Notes: generated by a model from the letters alone, not told the origin. 64,000 nt of DNA from an uncultured Flavobacteriaceae bacterium (GCA_943789365.1 CALSTV010000001.1:186001-250000), one strand, 5' to 3'; positions 9,441-17,452 are shown, counted from the first letter of the stretch. Numbers and translations are program-made.

Positions 9441-9633
9441 CAACGGTCTTGTGTATGAAACGTAGCGTATAAATAAGCGCTAACTTTTCGGATTTAGCAC
9501 GAGCCTAATTTTTTATTTTTATGTTTAATTTTCTTTTCTAAATATAACCAAATAAAAAATTTGGCGTACTTTGTAAATATACAAAAACCTCTCGGAAAGC
9601 CTGTAATAGCTATGTTTTATACACGTTGTTGTG
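9441..9633. repeat. Long imperfect inverted repeat between accessory modules (attC-like site A)
   Basis: The left arm GTGTATGAAACGTAGC (9451-9466) and the right arm, read on the opposite strand as GTGTATAAAACATAGC (9624-9609), match at 14 of 16 positions. They are capped by CAACGG on the left and CAACAAC (opposite strand) on the right. The roughly 190-bp palindrome fills most of the 313-bp gap between the 129-aa and DUF4276 genes. The layout recalls a long attC-type recombination site, but no integron integrase is in the window. Confidence 0.5.
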
Positions 9634-9660
9634 TTTTCGTACTTTGTGTTTTCGTACTTT
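9631..9660. repeat. Exact 15-bp tandem duplication
   Basis: GTGTTTTCGTACTTT occurs twice back to back, beginning at 9631 and 9646, at the outer edge of the inverted repeat. It looks like a small slippage or joining scar. Confidence 0.85.
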
Positions 9661-9703
9661 ATTTCTCTTAACATCTAATTCTAAAATTATCAAATATATT
9701 CTG

Positions 9704-10357
9704 TTAGATGTTTTCTAATTTATTTATCCATTCATTAAATCTTGGAGATTTTTGTAATAGGTTATGCATTCCAATATTTTCCGCTAAAATTGCTCCATAA
9801 ACAATTTTATTATATCCCTTTATTAACTTCATTAACCTTTTTGATGGAGCTGTATCAGGATGCTCATTTATTAGTTCAGGATTTGGGAAATTGTTCAGGA
9901 TTTTTTCCAGATCAGTTTTATTATTGAATTCATTTGATTCAAACGTTGATTCAAAAGATACTAGATTATTAAACAGTAATCCTTCAAATTCGTGCAATTG
10001 AATATATGGAATGAATCTTTTTTTTAAGTTATCATCGAATCCATCCATCATTGCTTGTTCTAAAAAATCCATTCTTTTTGATTTGTCAACAATAGCTTTT
10101 GAGTTTTGCCATTGAGGATAATTAAATCTATCAGGAATGCCATAATAATCAATAAATGTAGTCACAAAAGACTCTCCTTCTTTTAAATGGGAAGTAATTT
10201 GTGCTTTTAAGATATTCCAAGGAACAATTCCCCCTCCGGATTTTTTAATTAGCGGGCTTTGAATGTAAATCTCTTTTGGCAGGAAGTATGGTTGAAGCAC
10301 ATCTCTGACAAACTCTTGTTCAGTAGGTCCCTCACAAACAATAACTATTCTTTTCAT
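9704..10357 (-). CDS. DUF4276-family, TOPRIM-like protein of a two-gene ATPase system
   Basis: The 217-residue protein begins MKRIVIVCEGPTEQEFVRD, a beta strand followed by the acidic CEGxTE motif typical of DUF4276 and related TOPRIM-like nucleases. TTFIDYYGIPD near residue 70 would supply the second acidic cluster, and IQLHEFEGLLF near residue 118 is another family hallmark. The gene starts 2 bp after the upstream ATPase gene, so they are surely co-expressed. ATPase plus DUF4276 pairs resemble a split OLD-type nuclease and are associated with abortive-infection (AbiL-like) defence; that role is inferred. Confidence 0.75.
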   Translation of the reverse strand: MKRIVIVCEGPTEQEFVRDVLQPYFLPKEIYIQSPLIKKSGGGIVPWNILKAQITSHLKEGESFVTTFIDYYGIPDRFNYPQWQNSKAIVDKSKRMDFLEQAMMDGFDDNLKKRFIPYIQLHEFEGLLFNNLVSFESTFESNEFNNKTDLEKILNNFPNPELINEHPDTAPSKRLMKLIKGYNKIVYGAILAENIGMHNLLQKSPRFNEWINKLENI

Positions 10358-10359
10358 AA

Positions 10360-11427
10360 TTAATATTTGTTAGGTTGACCTCCTGTTAATATGTTCCTTT
10401 GCCATAAATCACCAACGCTATATGTGTCTAGCCATTCTTTTAAGTTATTTTCATCAAGTCTTGTGAATATGCTTTCTCCATTAAGTTGGTCAACTGTTAC
10501 TATATCAGATGGTGTAAAATGATTTACTAAATCTGCAGACTGAGTGGCTAAAATAACTTGTACTTTTTTTGCTGATACAGCCATAATCATACCAGCTAAC
10601 TTTGAAATGGCAAATGGGTGTAATCCTAATTCAGGTTCATCAATAATAATGCTTGATGGTAAATTTGGTTGCATAAATAATACTGTTAAAGCTATAAATC
10701 TTATTGTACCATCTGAAAGGTCAGAAACACCATAAATTGTTGAAGTATATTTACTTTTCCATTGTAATCTTATATGATTTTCTTGATTGGGTTGAAAGAA
10801 AAAATCAGAAAAATAGGGTGCAATACTTTGTATAGTTTGTATAATTCTATTATAAACAACCTTATGATTTTCATATACATTATATAAAAACGCACTTAAA
10901 TTACTACCATCTTCATACAAATAGTATTGGTCATTTATTATATTACTCATCTTTGAAAAAGGGGAATTTTTACTAGTATCGTGAAAGTGATACTTTCGAT
11001 AACCATTTAAATGTTCTCTAACATATTTAGCTCTATAATTATCTGTTGCTTTAATATTTGCTTCTGTACCAAAATTTGAAATATCTCTACCTTTATTGCC
11101 TCTGAAAACAAGAAATTCATCTGCGAATATGAAATTTTCATCACCAAGTTTTAATGTTGATTTATATCCATTAATCCCATTTCCAAAACCTGTCTCAAAT
11201 TCAATATTTTGAGTATTTTCAGAACCTTTATGTAATAATTTTTCTGTTCCACCTCTGAGAGCAACATATTCTTTAAGTCTTCTATCTTGAAGAGCATTTA
11301 AGAATTCAAAAAAAGATATAAAATTACTTTTCCCTGAACCATTTGCTCCTATGAGTATATTAATGGGTTTAAGTTCAAGAGTAATATCTTGAATTGATTT
11401 ATAGCCTGTTATTTTTATGTAATCCAT
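10360..11427 (-). CDS. AAA (OLD/RecF-like, AAA_21) ATPase, putative defence
   Basis: The 355-residue SMC/RecF-like ATPase has YKSIQDITLELKPINILIGA and the Walker A GANGSGKSNF near residues 28-37. The signature-like DLSDGTIRFIAL is near residue 232, the Walker B IIIDEPELGLHP near 260, and VQVILATQSADLVNHF gives the switch region. It has no C-terminal TOPRIM domain; the next gene (DUF4276) may supply it in trans. A small XRE regulator precedes it by 17 bp. Likely a phage-defence ATPase. Confidence 0.82.
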   Translation of the reverse strand: MDYIKITGYKSIQDITLELKPINILIGANGSGKSNFISFFEFLNALQDRRLKEYVALRGGTEKLLHKGSENTQNIEFETGFGNGINGYKSTLKLGDENFIFADEFLVFRGNKGRDISNFGTEANIKATDNYRAKYVREHLNGYRKYHFHDTSKNSPFSKMSNIINDQYYLYEDGSNLSAFLYNVYENHKVVYNRIIQTIQSIAPYFSDFFFQPNQENHIRLQWKSKYTSTIYGVSDLSDGTIRFIALTVLFMQPNLPSSIIIDEPELGLHPFAISKLAGMIMAVSAKKVQVILATQSADLVNHFTPSDIVTVDQLNGESIFTRLDENNLKEWLDTYSVGDLWQRNILTGGQPNKY

Positions 11428-11444
11428 AAACTAATATCTTTCCC

Positions 11445-11642
11445 TTAACTAGGTTTGTTTGATGTTATTAAATCTTTAACATCTACATCCAAAATATTTG
11501 CGATATCCATTAGGGTTTCTAATCTCGGTTGCTGTCTGTTTTGTGCATAAGCATTTATCATATTGCAACTTTTTCCTAGCTTCTCAGCCAACCAAACTTG
11601 CTTTATTCCTTTTTCTTCTAAAACTTCCTTAATTCTGTTCAC
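11445..11642 (-). CDS. Small XRE-family HTH regulator of the ATPase/DUF4276 operon
   Basis: The 65-residue protein is a single Cro/C1-type helix-turn-helix (KQVWLAEKLGKSCNMINAYA), ending with a LDVDVKDL helix. The GTG start at 11642 is fixed by an in-frame TAA immediately upstream. Sitting first in the operon, it probably autoregulates it. The upstream DNA has a direct repeat TACTTTA/TACTTTA (minus strand, about 11656-11672) that could be its operator; this is weak evidence. Confidence 0.75.
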   Translation of the reverse strand: MNRIKEVLEEKGIKQVWLAEKLGKSCNMINAYAQNRQQPRLETLMDIANILDVDVKDLITSNKPS

Positions 11643-11822
11643 TTATGGATGATGTTATGTAAAGTACTAAAGTAGTATTTTTTTATTAATGCTCATTTTT
11701 TTTTGATACTTATGTAAATATTTTTTGTAGTTTTTTTTAAATTGTTTTTAAATTAGTAACTAATGAGTCTAAAATTATATATGTAGTTGCTTGGTTAGGT
11801 ATGAAACACAACTTGTTATATA

Positions 11823-11875
11823 GATACCAAAGGTATCGTTTGTGGGTGTCTGCGTCGGGATAACGATACCTTTTT
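11823..11875 (+). terminator. Alternative hairpins GATACC/GGTATC versus GGTATCGTT/AACGATACC in a 600-bp gene-free gap
   Basis: AAAGGTATCGTT (11829-11840) pairs with AACGATACCTTT (11862-11873), with a 21-nt loop and a T run, like an intrinsic terminator on the plus strand. The same GGTATC can instead pair with GATACC at 11823-11828, giving mutually exclusive hairpins. No plus-strand gene is nearby, so it may belong to a small RNA or be a remnant. The rest of the gap (11643-12245) holds a Gly/Cys-rich palindrome CCTGCC..GGCAGG near 12174 and no convincing gene. Confidence 0.4.
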
Positions 11876-12245
11876 ATGATTTTTTTTCAATTTTCGTATA
11901 AATATATAAAACAAAGCACCAACACCGCTACGGATTCCCGTAAAATATTGAAATCAATAGAAATTGTGATTGAAAACTTTAGAATAAAGAAATTCTATTG
12001 GAAGCGCATCAATACGTAGCAACTCGTGAACTACTGCGTTTTATGAATACATAGCTTAGAACAACTGTATGCCACTAAATTCATTATATGTTCTTTACGG
12101 TTGCAGAACGGTTCTTGTTAAAGTCAATGGTCACACGAAGGGAGAACGAGTACGGTTCAGTTTTGTGTTTTCCTGCCCGTCCGGCAGGCGGACTTTGGGC
12201 TAAACCATAAAACCCCACATTAAACTTATGAGGTGTTGTAATACG

Positions 12246-12548
12246 TTATGCTCTTCTTTTGTTAGGGTTTTTCCTGTTTGAAAAGAATGATATTACTTCA
12301 ATATTTTCATTATTTCTAACTCTGTAATAAATAGTATTTAACTTTTTAATCACAGCTTTTCGAATGTTCTTTTTACTAGAAATGGGGAATAAACTTGGGT
12401 TTTCAGAAATTAAAATTAAAGTTCTTTCAATTTCTGAGGATAAGTTTATAAGTTCTTTCTCTGTCCAGTTTTTCTCTAAGTATGCAAAAGTTTCTTTTAA
12501 CTAAGCAAGAGCATGGTCAGTCCAATATATTTTATAACCACTTTTCAT
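12246..12548 (-). pseudogene. RelE/ParE-type toxin interrupted by an in-frame TAG
   Basis: From ATG 12548, which overlaps the antitoxin end by 17 bp, the frame reads MKSGYKIYWTDHALA, then TAG (12503-12501). It continues in the same frame through LKETFAYLEKNW, IRKAVIKKLNTIYYRV and IEVISFFSNRKNPNK to a TAA at 12246. The W-T-x-x-A start and the C-terminal FFSNRxNP strand are typical of ParE/RelE ribonuclease-fold toxins. A single base change in residue 16 has silenced it, while the antitoxin is intact. A sequencing error is the alternative. Confidence 0.7.
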
Positions 12549-12765
12549 ATGTCTGTCTAGCCTCAGAGTGTGGATTTAATTTTCCATTATCTGCGTCAGA
12601 AAGTCCTTTTTCAATTGATTCTTTCTCAAGGTCAGAAATTTCATTCCACCAATCCTTAGTTTCGGGTTTTCTCAAATCTAGAATTTTTTGAATCAATGAT
12701 TTGTCATCAAGTGTTGTTAACCACTTAACTAATTCAATATTAGTGTTTTGAAAATTTAATTCCAT
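12532..12765 (-). CDS. Antitoxin of the broken RelE/ParE pair
   Basis: The 77-residue acidic protein has the pattern seen in Bacteroidota antitoxins paired with ParE toxins. An N-terminal helix (LVKWLTTLDDKSLIQKILDL) precedes a central DWWNEISDLEKESIEKGLSD, and the short C-terminal tail HSEARQTYEKWL is the usual toxin-binding segment. Its stop overlaps the start of the toxin frame, a standard TA arrangement. Confidence 0.7.
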   Translation of the reverse strand: MELNFQNTNIELVKWLTTLDDKSLIQKILDLRKPETKDWWNEISDLEKESIEKGLSDADNGKLNPHSEARQTYEKWL

Positions 12766-12826
12766 AATTCAAATTTACAATATTTTGTTCTATTCTAAAA
12801 CAGAAACGTTTTCTTTCAAAGGTATT

Positions 12827-13029
12827 GCAACGGTTTGGCTATGAAATGTGTGGAATTATAAAAGTACTAGATTATCATTCTAGCACAAAACACAGCTTTT
12901 TTTTGAGCAATAAATTCACTGAATTTTTATACGCGAAAAAAAAAAAAAAAAAAATGTGACTTTTTAAAAAATCAAGAAATTTTTAGGCTAGGCGAAAATC
13001 CCGCATTGACATTATACGTTGTTGCCTAG
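12827..13029. repeat. Imperfect inverted repeat between two TA modules (attC-like site C)
   Basis: GCAACGG....TATGAAATGTG on the left (about 12827-12850) faces GCAACAACGTATAATGTC on the opposite strand (about 13025-13008). The arm ends resemble those of the repeat at 9441-9633 (CAACGG on one side, CAACAACGT on the other). The interior holds a run of about twenty A residues (near 12937) and no gene. Confidence 0.4.
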
Positions 13030-13035
13030 CGTTTA

Positions 13036-13332
13036 TTATATTAATCTGTTTTTAGGGTTTTGACGATTATCCCAAAAGGATAAAATCTCAACTCTATTTT
13101 TGTTTACATCATAAAAAAGTAAATAATCTTTCATGGGGATTACACGAGTAGTTTTGTTAGAGGTTAATCGCCCAATAAACTCGCTCTTCGAAAGAGTTTC
13201 AGTGAGATCTTCGATTTCAGAAAGAATTTTCAAACTATATTTTGAATTTCCGTTTCTCTTCGTGAAAAAATCTAAGACATCTTTTAATTCCTGTTTTGCA
13301 CGTAGTGACCAAATTATTTCTTTGTTAGCCAT
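13036..13332 (-). CDS. ParE/RelE-superfamily toxin
   Basis: The 98-residue protein begins with the strand KEIIWSLRAKQELKDVLDFF and ends with VEILSFWDNRQNPKNRL, the N- and C-terminal signatures of the ParE/RelE fold. The central TRVIPMKDYLLFYDV is the conserved strand pair. It overlaps the antitoxin gene by 19 bp. It would poison gyrase or cleave ribosome-bound mRNA; ParE-like is more likely from the sequence pattern. Confidence 0.8.
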   Translation of the reverse strand: MANKEIIWSLRAKQELKDVLDFFTKRNGNSKYSLKILSEIEDLTETLSKSEFIGRLTSNKTTRVIPMKDYLLFYDVNKNRVEILSFWDNRQNPKNRLI

Positions 13333-13550
13333 TCTTTCATTTCTGAAATTACTTCACTATTTTCAACAAAACTTCCGTTTAGTATTTCTTTTCGTCCGGT
13401 TTCTATGGAATCATTTTGTTCAGGAGATAATTGATATAAAGCTTGTTCTGAAGTATCGAATATAGTTTGAACAGCTCTCAAGAAACTCAAGTCCTTCGAA
13501 TCTCTAATTCTACTTATTAGGTTGTTTTTAATCTGAGCTGTCATATCCAT
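13314..13550 (-). CDS. Antitoxin partner of the ParE/RelE toxin
   Basis: The 78-residue protein has an N-terminal helical region (IKNNLISRIRDSKDLSFLRA) and a C-terminal SIETGRKEILNGSFVENSEV..EMKEWLTKK tail, as in other Bacteroidota addiction-module antitoxins. It overlaps the toxin start. It lies only 31 bp after an orphan Rhs tip, where an immunity gene would be expected, so it may be read through from that gene. Confidence 0.7.
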   Translation of the reverse strand: MDMTAQIKNNLISRIRDSKDLSFLRAVQTIFDTSEQALYQLSPEQNDSIETGRKEILNGSFVENSEVISEMKEWLTKK

Positions 13551-13581
13551 AATTATCTCTTTTACAGTTTATCAAAAATAA

Positions 13582-14433
13582 TCAATTTAATTCAAACTTT
13601 GGTATTGTACTTTCAATTAAACTTCTGCTAGCCCCTAAAGAAGTTTTTTGAGGGTTAAGATAAGTCGTCAAAGTATTAAACACCTTCAAACCACTTCCAA
13701 CATGTGTACCTCTTAATTCATTTTCTAAAAGATCTAACCCAAACAAATCATTTGCTACACCCAACATACTAGGAGAATTACTAACGCTAGTACTCTCTCG
13801 ATTTACTGAAAAAAAAGATGATAATTTCACAAAAATAATATTATCTCCAAACTCGCTTATCTTTGCACCTGATAAATTATCAATCCTATTTGAAACATCC
13901 ATTAAATAAGCTATTTGTTGTTCTTGTATTTGTGAATTATCAAAGATGTTATCCGTCATTGTTCCAAAAAACGAACTCCCTAAATTAGTGAGGTTTTCTG
14001 TAGCATCAGTACCAATTCCTAAATCCCAATGAATAGCTGCACTTGCAAGTGCTTCATCACTTGTTCCATCAAACCATTTGACTTCTCCTGTTTTATTATT
14101 TTTAATCCAATCATCTGCTTTAGCTCCATCAGGATCTATTTGACTAACCCAATTATTCCCCATTGACATATACGGTGAATGGTATTGTCCCGCAGGATCC
14201 GTAGTCAACCACCTATTAATTCTAGAATCATAAAGCCTCAACTGAAACGCCACCTTCCCGGTCTCATTATCTAACTCCTGCCCTTGGTAGTTATAACGAT
14301 AATCTCCAACAACATTCCGATTAGGCATTTGCATCCCCCCTGAAAAGTAATCTAACGCATTTTTTTTCTGCCTTTGACCACTTTTCCTAAATACTACCTC
14401 TAAAAAATTTGTATTTATTTTTTTGCACCCCAT
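13582..14433 (-). CDS. Orphan Rhs C-terminal tip E (core end plus unknown effector domain)
   Basis: The 283-residue frame lacks the long YD-repeat body. Residues 1-30 are a leader (MGCKKINTNFLEVVFRK...) shared only with the other displaced tip at 21507. Residues about 30-105 are the conserved Rhs core end (GGMQMPNRNV, YQGQELDNETGKVAFQLRLY, INRWLTTDPAG, DPDG). The rest is a unique 180-residue domain I do not recognise. No dedicated immunity gene follows; a TA pair does. A weak TATATTTA box lies just before the ATG. It may be a silent recombination donor rather than an expressed protein. Confidence 0.7.
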   Translation of the reverse strand: MGCKKINTNFLEVVFRKSGQRQKKNALDYFSGGMQMPNRNVVGDYRYNYQGQELDNETGKVAFQLRLYDSRINRWLTTDPAGQYHSPYMSMGNNWVSQIDPDGAKADDWIKNNKTGEVKWFDGTSDEALASAAIHWDLGIGTDATENLTNLGSSFFGTMTDNIFDNSQIQEQQIAYLMDVSNRIDNLSGAKISEFGDNIIFVKLSSFFSVNRESTSVSNSPSMLGVANDLFGLDLLENELRGTHVGSGLKVFNTLTTYLNPQKTSLGASRSLIESTIPKFELN

Positions 14434-14508
14434 AACTTCGTAAATATAATAAATTTATCTTAACATTTATTTATGTCGTTTATCTATATACCCCCCGACA
14501 CCTGCCTC

Positions 14509-15002
14509 GCTATTGTAACATAAACTAGGTTATAATACTTTTTTGCAACACTTTCTTTTGTAAACATCACGACTCCATAAAAAAGATAGTTATAACCAAC
14601 TTTATGTTAAATACTCCCGTTACACGCCATACTTCCAGCCGCTTGTCTAAAAAAGTAGTTCGTAGAATGGTCATTTTAAAAGAGTACGCAAACCTGCCGC
14701 AGCACCAGCCCCTTTTACGTACGCTTTTAAAACGTTCATTTCGTTATTCTATACAATGACATTTTTAAAACTGAAGATTTGGGGGCTGGCTATGCGGAAG
14801 GTAATCTTCAGTTCTTAAAATGCTAGGCTAAGTGCCGATTGAGCGTCAGAGTATGAGTAAGTCGTGTTGTGAGTTCTAACGCCAATTTAGAAGAACTGTG
14901 CGGCTATTTTACATAATTTTCATTATAACTACAGCAGCAGGATTTTACTTTGCAAGAGGGGTGTAATTTGCTGTATTATAATGCTAATTATGTTAATATA
15001 GC
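14509..15002. mobile_element. 494-bp structured non-coding element, copy 1 (MITE-like)
   Basis: The element is bounded by imperfect ~30-bp terminal inverted repeats, GCTATnnTAACATAA...TTATAATAC at 14509-14538 and its reverse complement at 14973-15002. A second copy of identical length (22487-22980) has unrelated flanking bases, which defines the ends. Inside is a further inverted pair TAACATAAAnnnGGTTATAA, a TTTTAAAAG/CTTTTAAAA pair and a long stem with arms at 14760-14779 and 14803-14822. It has no open frame of note. It sits between an orphan tip and the recombinase module, and could be a MITE, an attachment-site/origin region or a structured RNA. The remaining gene-free stretch to 15182 holds a TTTGGTTAT/ATAACCAAA inverted repeat (15059-15067, 15116-15124). 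Confidence 0.7.
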
Positions 15003-15182
15003 TTTGGCTCCCGCGACGTAGCTTCAGCGAAGTTGTGGTGGAGTTTTTGGTGTTATTCTTTGGTTATTTAATCTTGGATAGAGATACAAACGATTTAGCA
15101 ACTAACAGTGATGGGATAACCAAAAACTTCTGGCGGCTGCGGGGGTATGTAGTCCAGTTTTTTAAGGACAGAAGTCCACTAT

Positions 15183-15211
15183 AAAAAACCCCGAACCTAT
15201 TATGATTCGGG
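15183..15211 (-). terminator. Intrinsic terminator after the RelE-like toxin
   Basis: On the minus strand a CCCGAA...TTCGGG stem is followed by a run of T residues (15188-15183), six bases beyond the toxin stop. Confidence 0.8.
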
Positions 15212-15217
15212 AGCTAT

Positions 15218-15562
15218 TTAATTTCTTTTTTTGATTTTATCAGGATGCATATCTGTTGCAAAAAAATCTGTTATGTATACTTTTTGAACAACTTCATCTA
15301 CAAAATAAATAATCTTTATTGTTTTTCGTTTTGTTATATGGTAAACCAAAAAACGATGTTCTTTATTAAGGTATGCTAAATTTCCTTCTTTACTTCCTTG
15401 ATAAGGGTTTTTCTCTAAAGACATTGCCAATTCTAAAATGGCATCCGATTTACGACCGGCACTTTTTACACCGTGTGTTTGGTATAGATTAGATAATAAC
15501 TCCCAATAATATTGCTCAGCTTTGGAAGTAATCTCTACTAAATAGCTTGTTGTTTCTTCCAA
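15218..15562 (-). CDS. RelE/ParE-type toxin carried by recombinase module 1
   Basis: The 114-residue protein has YLVEITSKAEQYYWELLSNL at the N-terminus and ending strands EHRFLVYHITKRKTIKIIYF and VYITDFFATDMHPDK. The latter matches the RelE/ParE fold, with C-terminal F-F-x-T-x-x-x-P. It overlaps the upstream antitoxin by 25 bp. Placed inside the mobile module, it would stabilise the module by addiction (inference). The copy 2 module lacks it. Confidence 0.75.
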   Translation of the reverse strand: MEETTSYLVEITSKAEQYYWELLSNLYQTHGVKSAGRKSDAILELAMSLEKNPYQGSKEGNLAYLNKEHRFLVYHITKRKTIKIIYFVDEVVQKVYITDFFATDMHPDKIKKRN

Positions 15563-15780
15563 TTTTCTACTACATTTTTAAATTCATTAATAGATCTTGT
15601 TTCTCCTCTTTCGATAGACTTTAAAGATGCTTCTGCTCTTTGTTGTAAATCGGAGGTACTGGTAGAGAAAAAGGCATCCGTTTCTTCTTCAAAAATGTTT
15701 TTAATTTTAGATAAAATACTTTCCTTTTGAGTTTTTAAAAGTAATTGCATTAATTCAAGCTTTGTTGTTTCGATGTCCAT
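15538..15780 (-). CDS. Antitoxin of the module-borne TA pair
   Basis: The 80-residue helical acidic protein (LELMQLLLKTQKESILSKIK..SIERGETRSINEFKNVVENW) has the usual C-terminal toxin-binding region of RelB/ParD-like Bacteroidota antitoxins. It precedes and overlaps its toxin, and lies 40 bp downstream of the RadC-like gene on the same strand. Confidence 0.7.
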   Translation of the reverse strand: MDIETTKLELMQLLLKTQKESILSKIKNIFEEETDAFFSTSTSDLQQRAEASLKSIERGETRSINEFKNVVENWKKQQAI

Positions 15781-15820
15781 AACTAACGTATTTCTTACAA
15801 ATTTAGGGTTTTATTATAAG

Positions 15821-16450
15821 TTATTCCACTTTTAAGCGATTGATTACCGTTTTGGTAAGTCCTGTATATTCAATTATCATTTCTACAGGAACACCTTTTT
15901 TCTTCATTTCTCTTGCTATTTCCTTGGCTTTTTTGTTTTCTCCAACTTGTTCTCCTTTTTCCTGCGCAGCCTTTTCATAACGCCTTTTAATTTCAAAGGC
16001 AGGAACATATTTAAGACTTTTTTCCAGTTCTTCCAACAAGCCTGTATTTACAAAACTGTAATAGGAGTTTTCGGTAATGATTAGATGATCTAATACAGGT
16101 ACGTTCATAATTCTACCTACTTGTATCATATGATCTGTGATGTCTTTGTCGGCTGTTGAGGGTGTGAGCCTTCCCGAGGGGTGGTTGTGGACTAAGACTA
16201 ATTTTACAGCGCGTTTTTGCAAAGGAATGCTAAAGACTTCCATAGGTTCTACTATGGTGGCTCTAAAGCTGCCCATGCTTACCAGTTCGATGTTTAGGAT
16301 TTTATGGGCGTTGTCTAAGCTGATTGTCCAAAAGTGTTCACGTCCCCGATCTGTTTTTTGTTCTCGCAGTAAGATGCGTTGCATCACTCCGTAAATATCA
16401 TCGGCATTTTCTATTTTAATCTGATTTTTTGCTGTCAATTTTATGTTCAT
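15821..16450 (-). CDS. RadC/JAB-domain protein with extra C-terminal helical tail
   Basis: The 209-residue protein has the JAMM metalloprotease-like motif VHNHPSGRLTPSTADKDIT near residues 92-110, as in RadC-family proteins often carried by integrative elements. It lacks the RadC N-terminal HhH region. The C-terminal ~50 residues (KAKEIAREMKKKGVPVEMII, then EYTGLT) form a helical tail otherwise common at the end of Rpn/PD-(D/E)XK transposase-like proteins. It sits just downstream of the recombinase pair in module 1 and is missing from module 2. Confidence 0.8.
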   Translation of the reverse strand: MNIKLTAKNQIKIENADDIYGVMQRILLREQKTDRGREHFWTISLDNAHKILNIELVSMGSFRATIVEPMEVFSIPLQKRAVKLVLVHNHPSGRLTPSTADKDITDHMIQVGRIMNVPVLDHLIITENSYYSFVNTGLLEELEKSLKYVPAFEIKRRYEKAAQEKGEQVGENKKAKEIAREMKKKGVPVEMIIEYTGLTKTVINRLKVE

Positions 16451-16481
16451 TTTGAATCTAGTGTAAAGTTACTATTTGTTT

Positions 16482-17438
16482 TTAATTTAAAGGATGGTAT
16501 TTATTGATGTCTTCTTGTAAGTCTTCTAAGTCATTTATCAAATACGATTCGGTGGAGCTTACATATCGATGCCCTGCTCTGTATTGTACTTCTCGTAGGT
16601 TGTATTGTTTGAGCCAACCAGTGATGACACTTGACCGGATTTGTTGGAGGTTTTCTATTTTTTTGTTTTGTTTCCGGAGTTGTTCTATTAATTTCTGTAA
16701 GGTGTTTTGTAGCTCTAAACTTGTTCCTGTACTGACTAAAAATAAATCGGTTTCCTTTTTGGTTTCTGCGAGTATTGCTTGCCTCACCTGCAAGGTGTAT
16801 TCCATAAAATCTAAGATCTGATGGGCTTCTAATTTTAACGTTCTTTCGTTGCTTTTTCTTCCTCTAGCAATAAAGATTTTTCCGTCTCGTAATTTTATGT
16901 CCTGGACTAATAAATTTTTTATTTCACTTGTATTTAAGCCTTGATAAACCAACAAACTTACAATGACTTCATTTCTTTGTTTTGCTAAACTCTCGCTTGG
17001 TGAGGATTTGTAATCAAAATATATTTTCTCTAATTCTGTACGGCTTAAAATGTTGTGCAATATTTTTCTTTTTACACCTTTGGTTTCTATGTTTAAAACA
17101 GGATTTTCTTTTACAATTCCTAGTTCATTTAAATACGTATAATATCTCTTTAAACTTGATAAAACTGCTTGGATCGTAATTTGTTTTACTTGCTTTCTTT
17201 TACTTTGTATGTAAAACGTAATGTCATTATAACTGACGGCTTCTTCTATGATATTTTCTTTAGCTAGCCATTTTTTAAAACGAGACACATCACTTAAATA
17301 ACGTTCACTACTTTTTATACTGTATCCTTTTCCTAGTAAATATTGTATAAAATTTGGTTGGTCTTTTTCATTTTGTAACCTTTGTAAAAGTTCTAAATCC
17401 GCATCATGTGGCGAGTCGCCACGGACATGTTTTCTCAT
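16482..17438 (-). CDS. Tyrosine recombinase 2 (module 1), catalytically atypical
   Basis: The 318-residue protein has an N-terminal SAM-like core-binding domain and a C-terminal tyrosine-recombinase domain. The box I Arg, normally in G-L-R-x-x-E, is Asn (YQGLNTSEI). The His of H-x-L-R is Gln (QQIRSSVIT). The second Arg, GHRYVSSTESYL and the terminal Tyr remain. The same changes occur in the module 2 paralogue, so they are ancestral, not decay. It is placed 14 bp after recombinase 1 and probably acts as an accessory or heterodimer partner. Confidence 0.8.
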   Translation of the reverse strand: MRKHVRGDSPHDADLELLQRLQNEKDQPNFIQYLLGKGYSIKSSERYLSDVSRFKKWLAKENIIEEAVSYNDITFYIQSKRKQVKQITIQAVLSSLKRYYTYLNELGIVKENPVLNIETKGVKRKILHNILSRTELEKIYFDYKSSPSESLAKQRNEVIVSLLVYQGLNTSEIKNLLVQDIKLRDGKIFIARGRKSNERTLKLEAHQILDFMEYTLQVRQAILAETKKETDLFLVSTGTSLELQNTLQKLIEQLRKQNKKIENLQQIRSSVITGWLKQYNLREVQYRAGHRYVSSTESYLINDLEDLQEDINKYHPLN

Positions 17439-17452
17439 TGCTTTTTAATTTA

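Noticed and set aside
12936-12955. Run of about twenty A residues as a terminator or slippage switch
   Set aside because: It has no stem beside it and lies in a gene-free spacer; it may be a sequencing-prone homopolymer.
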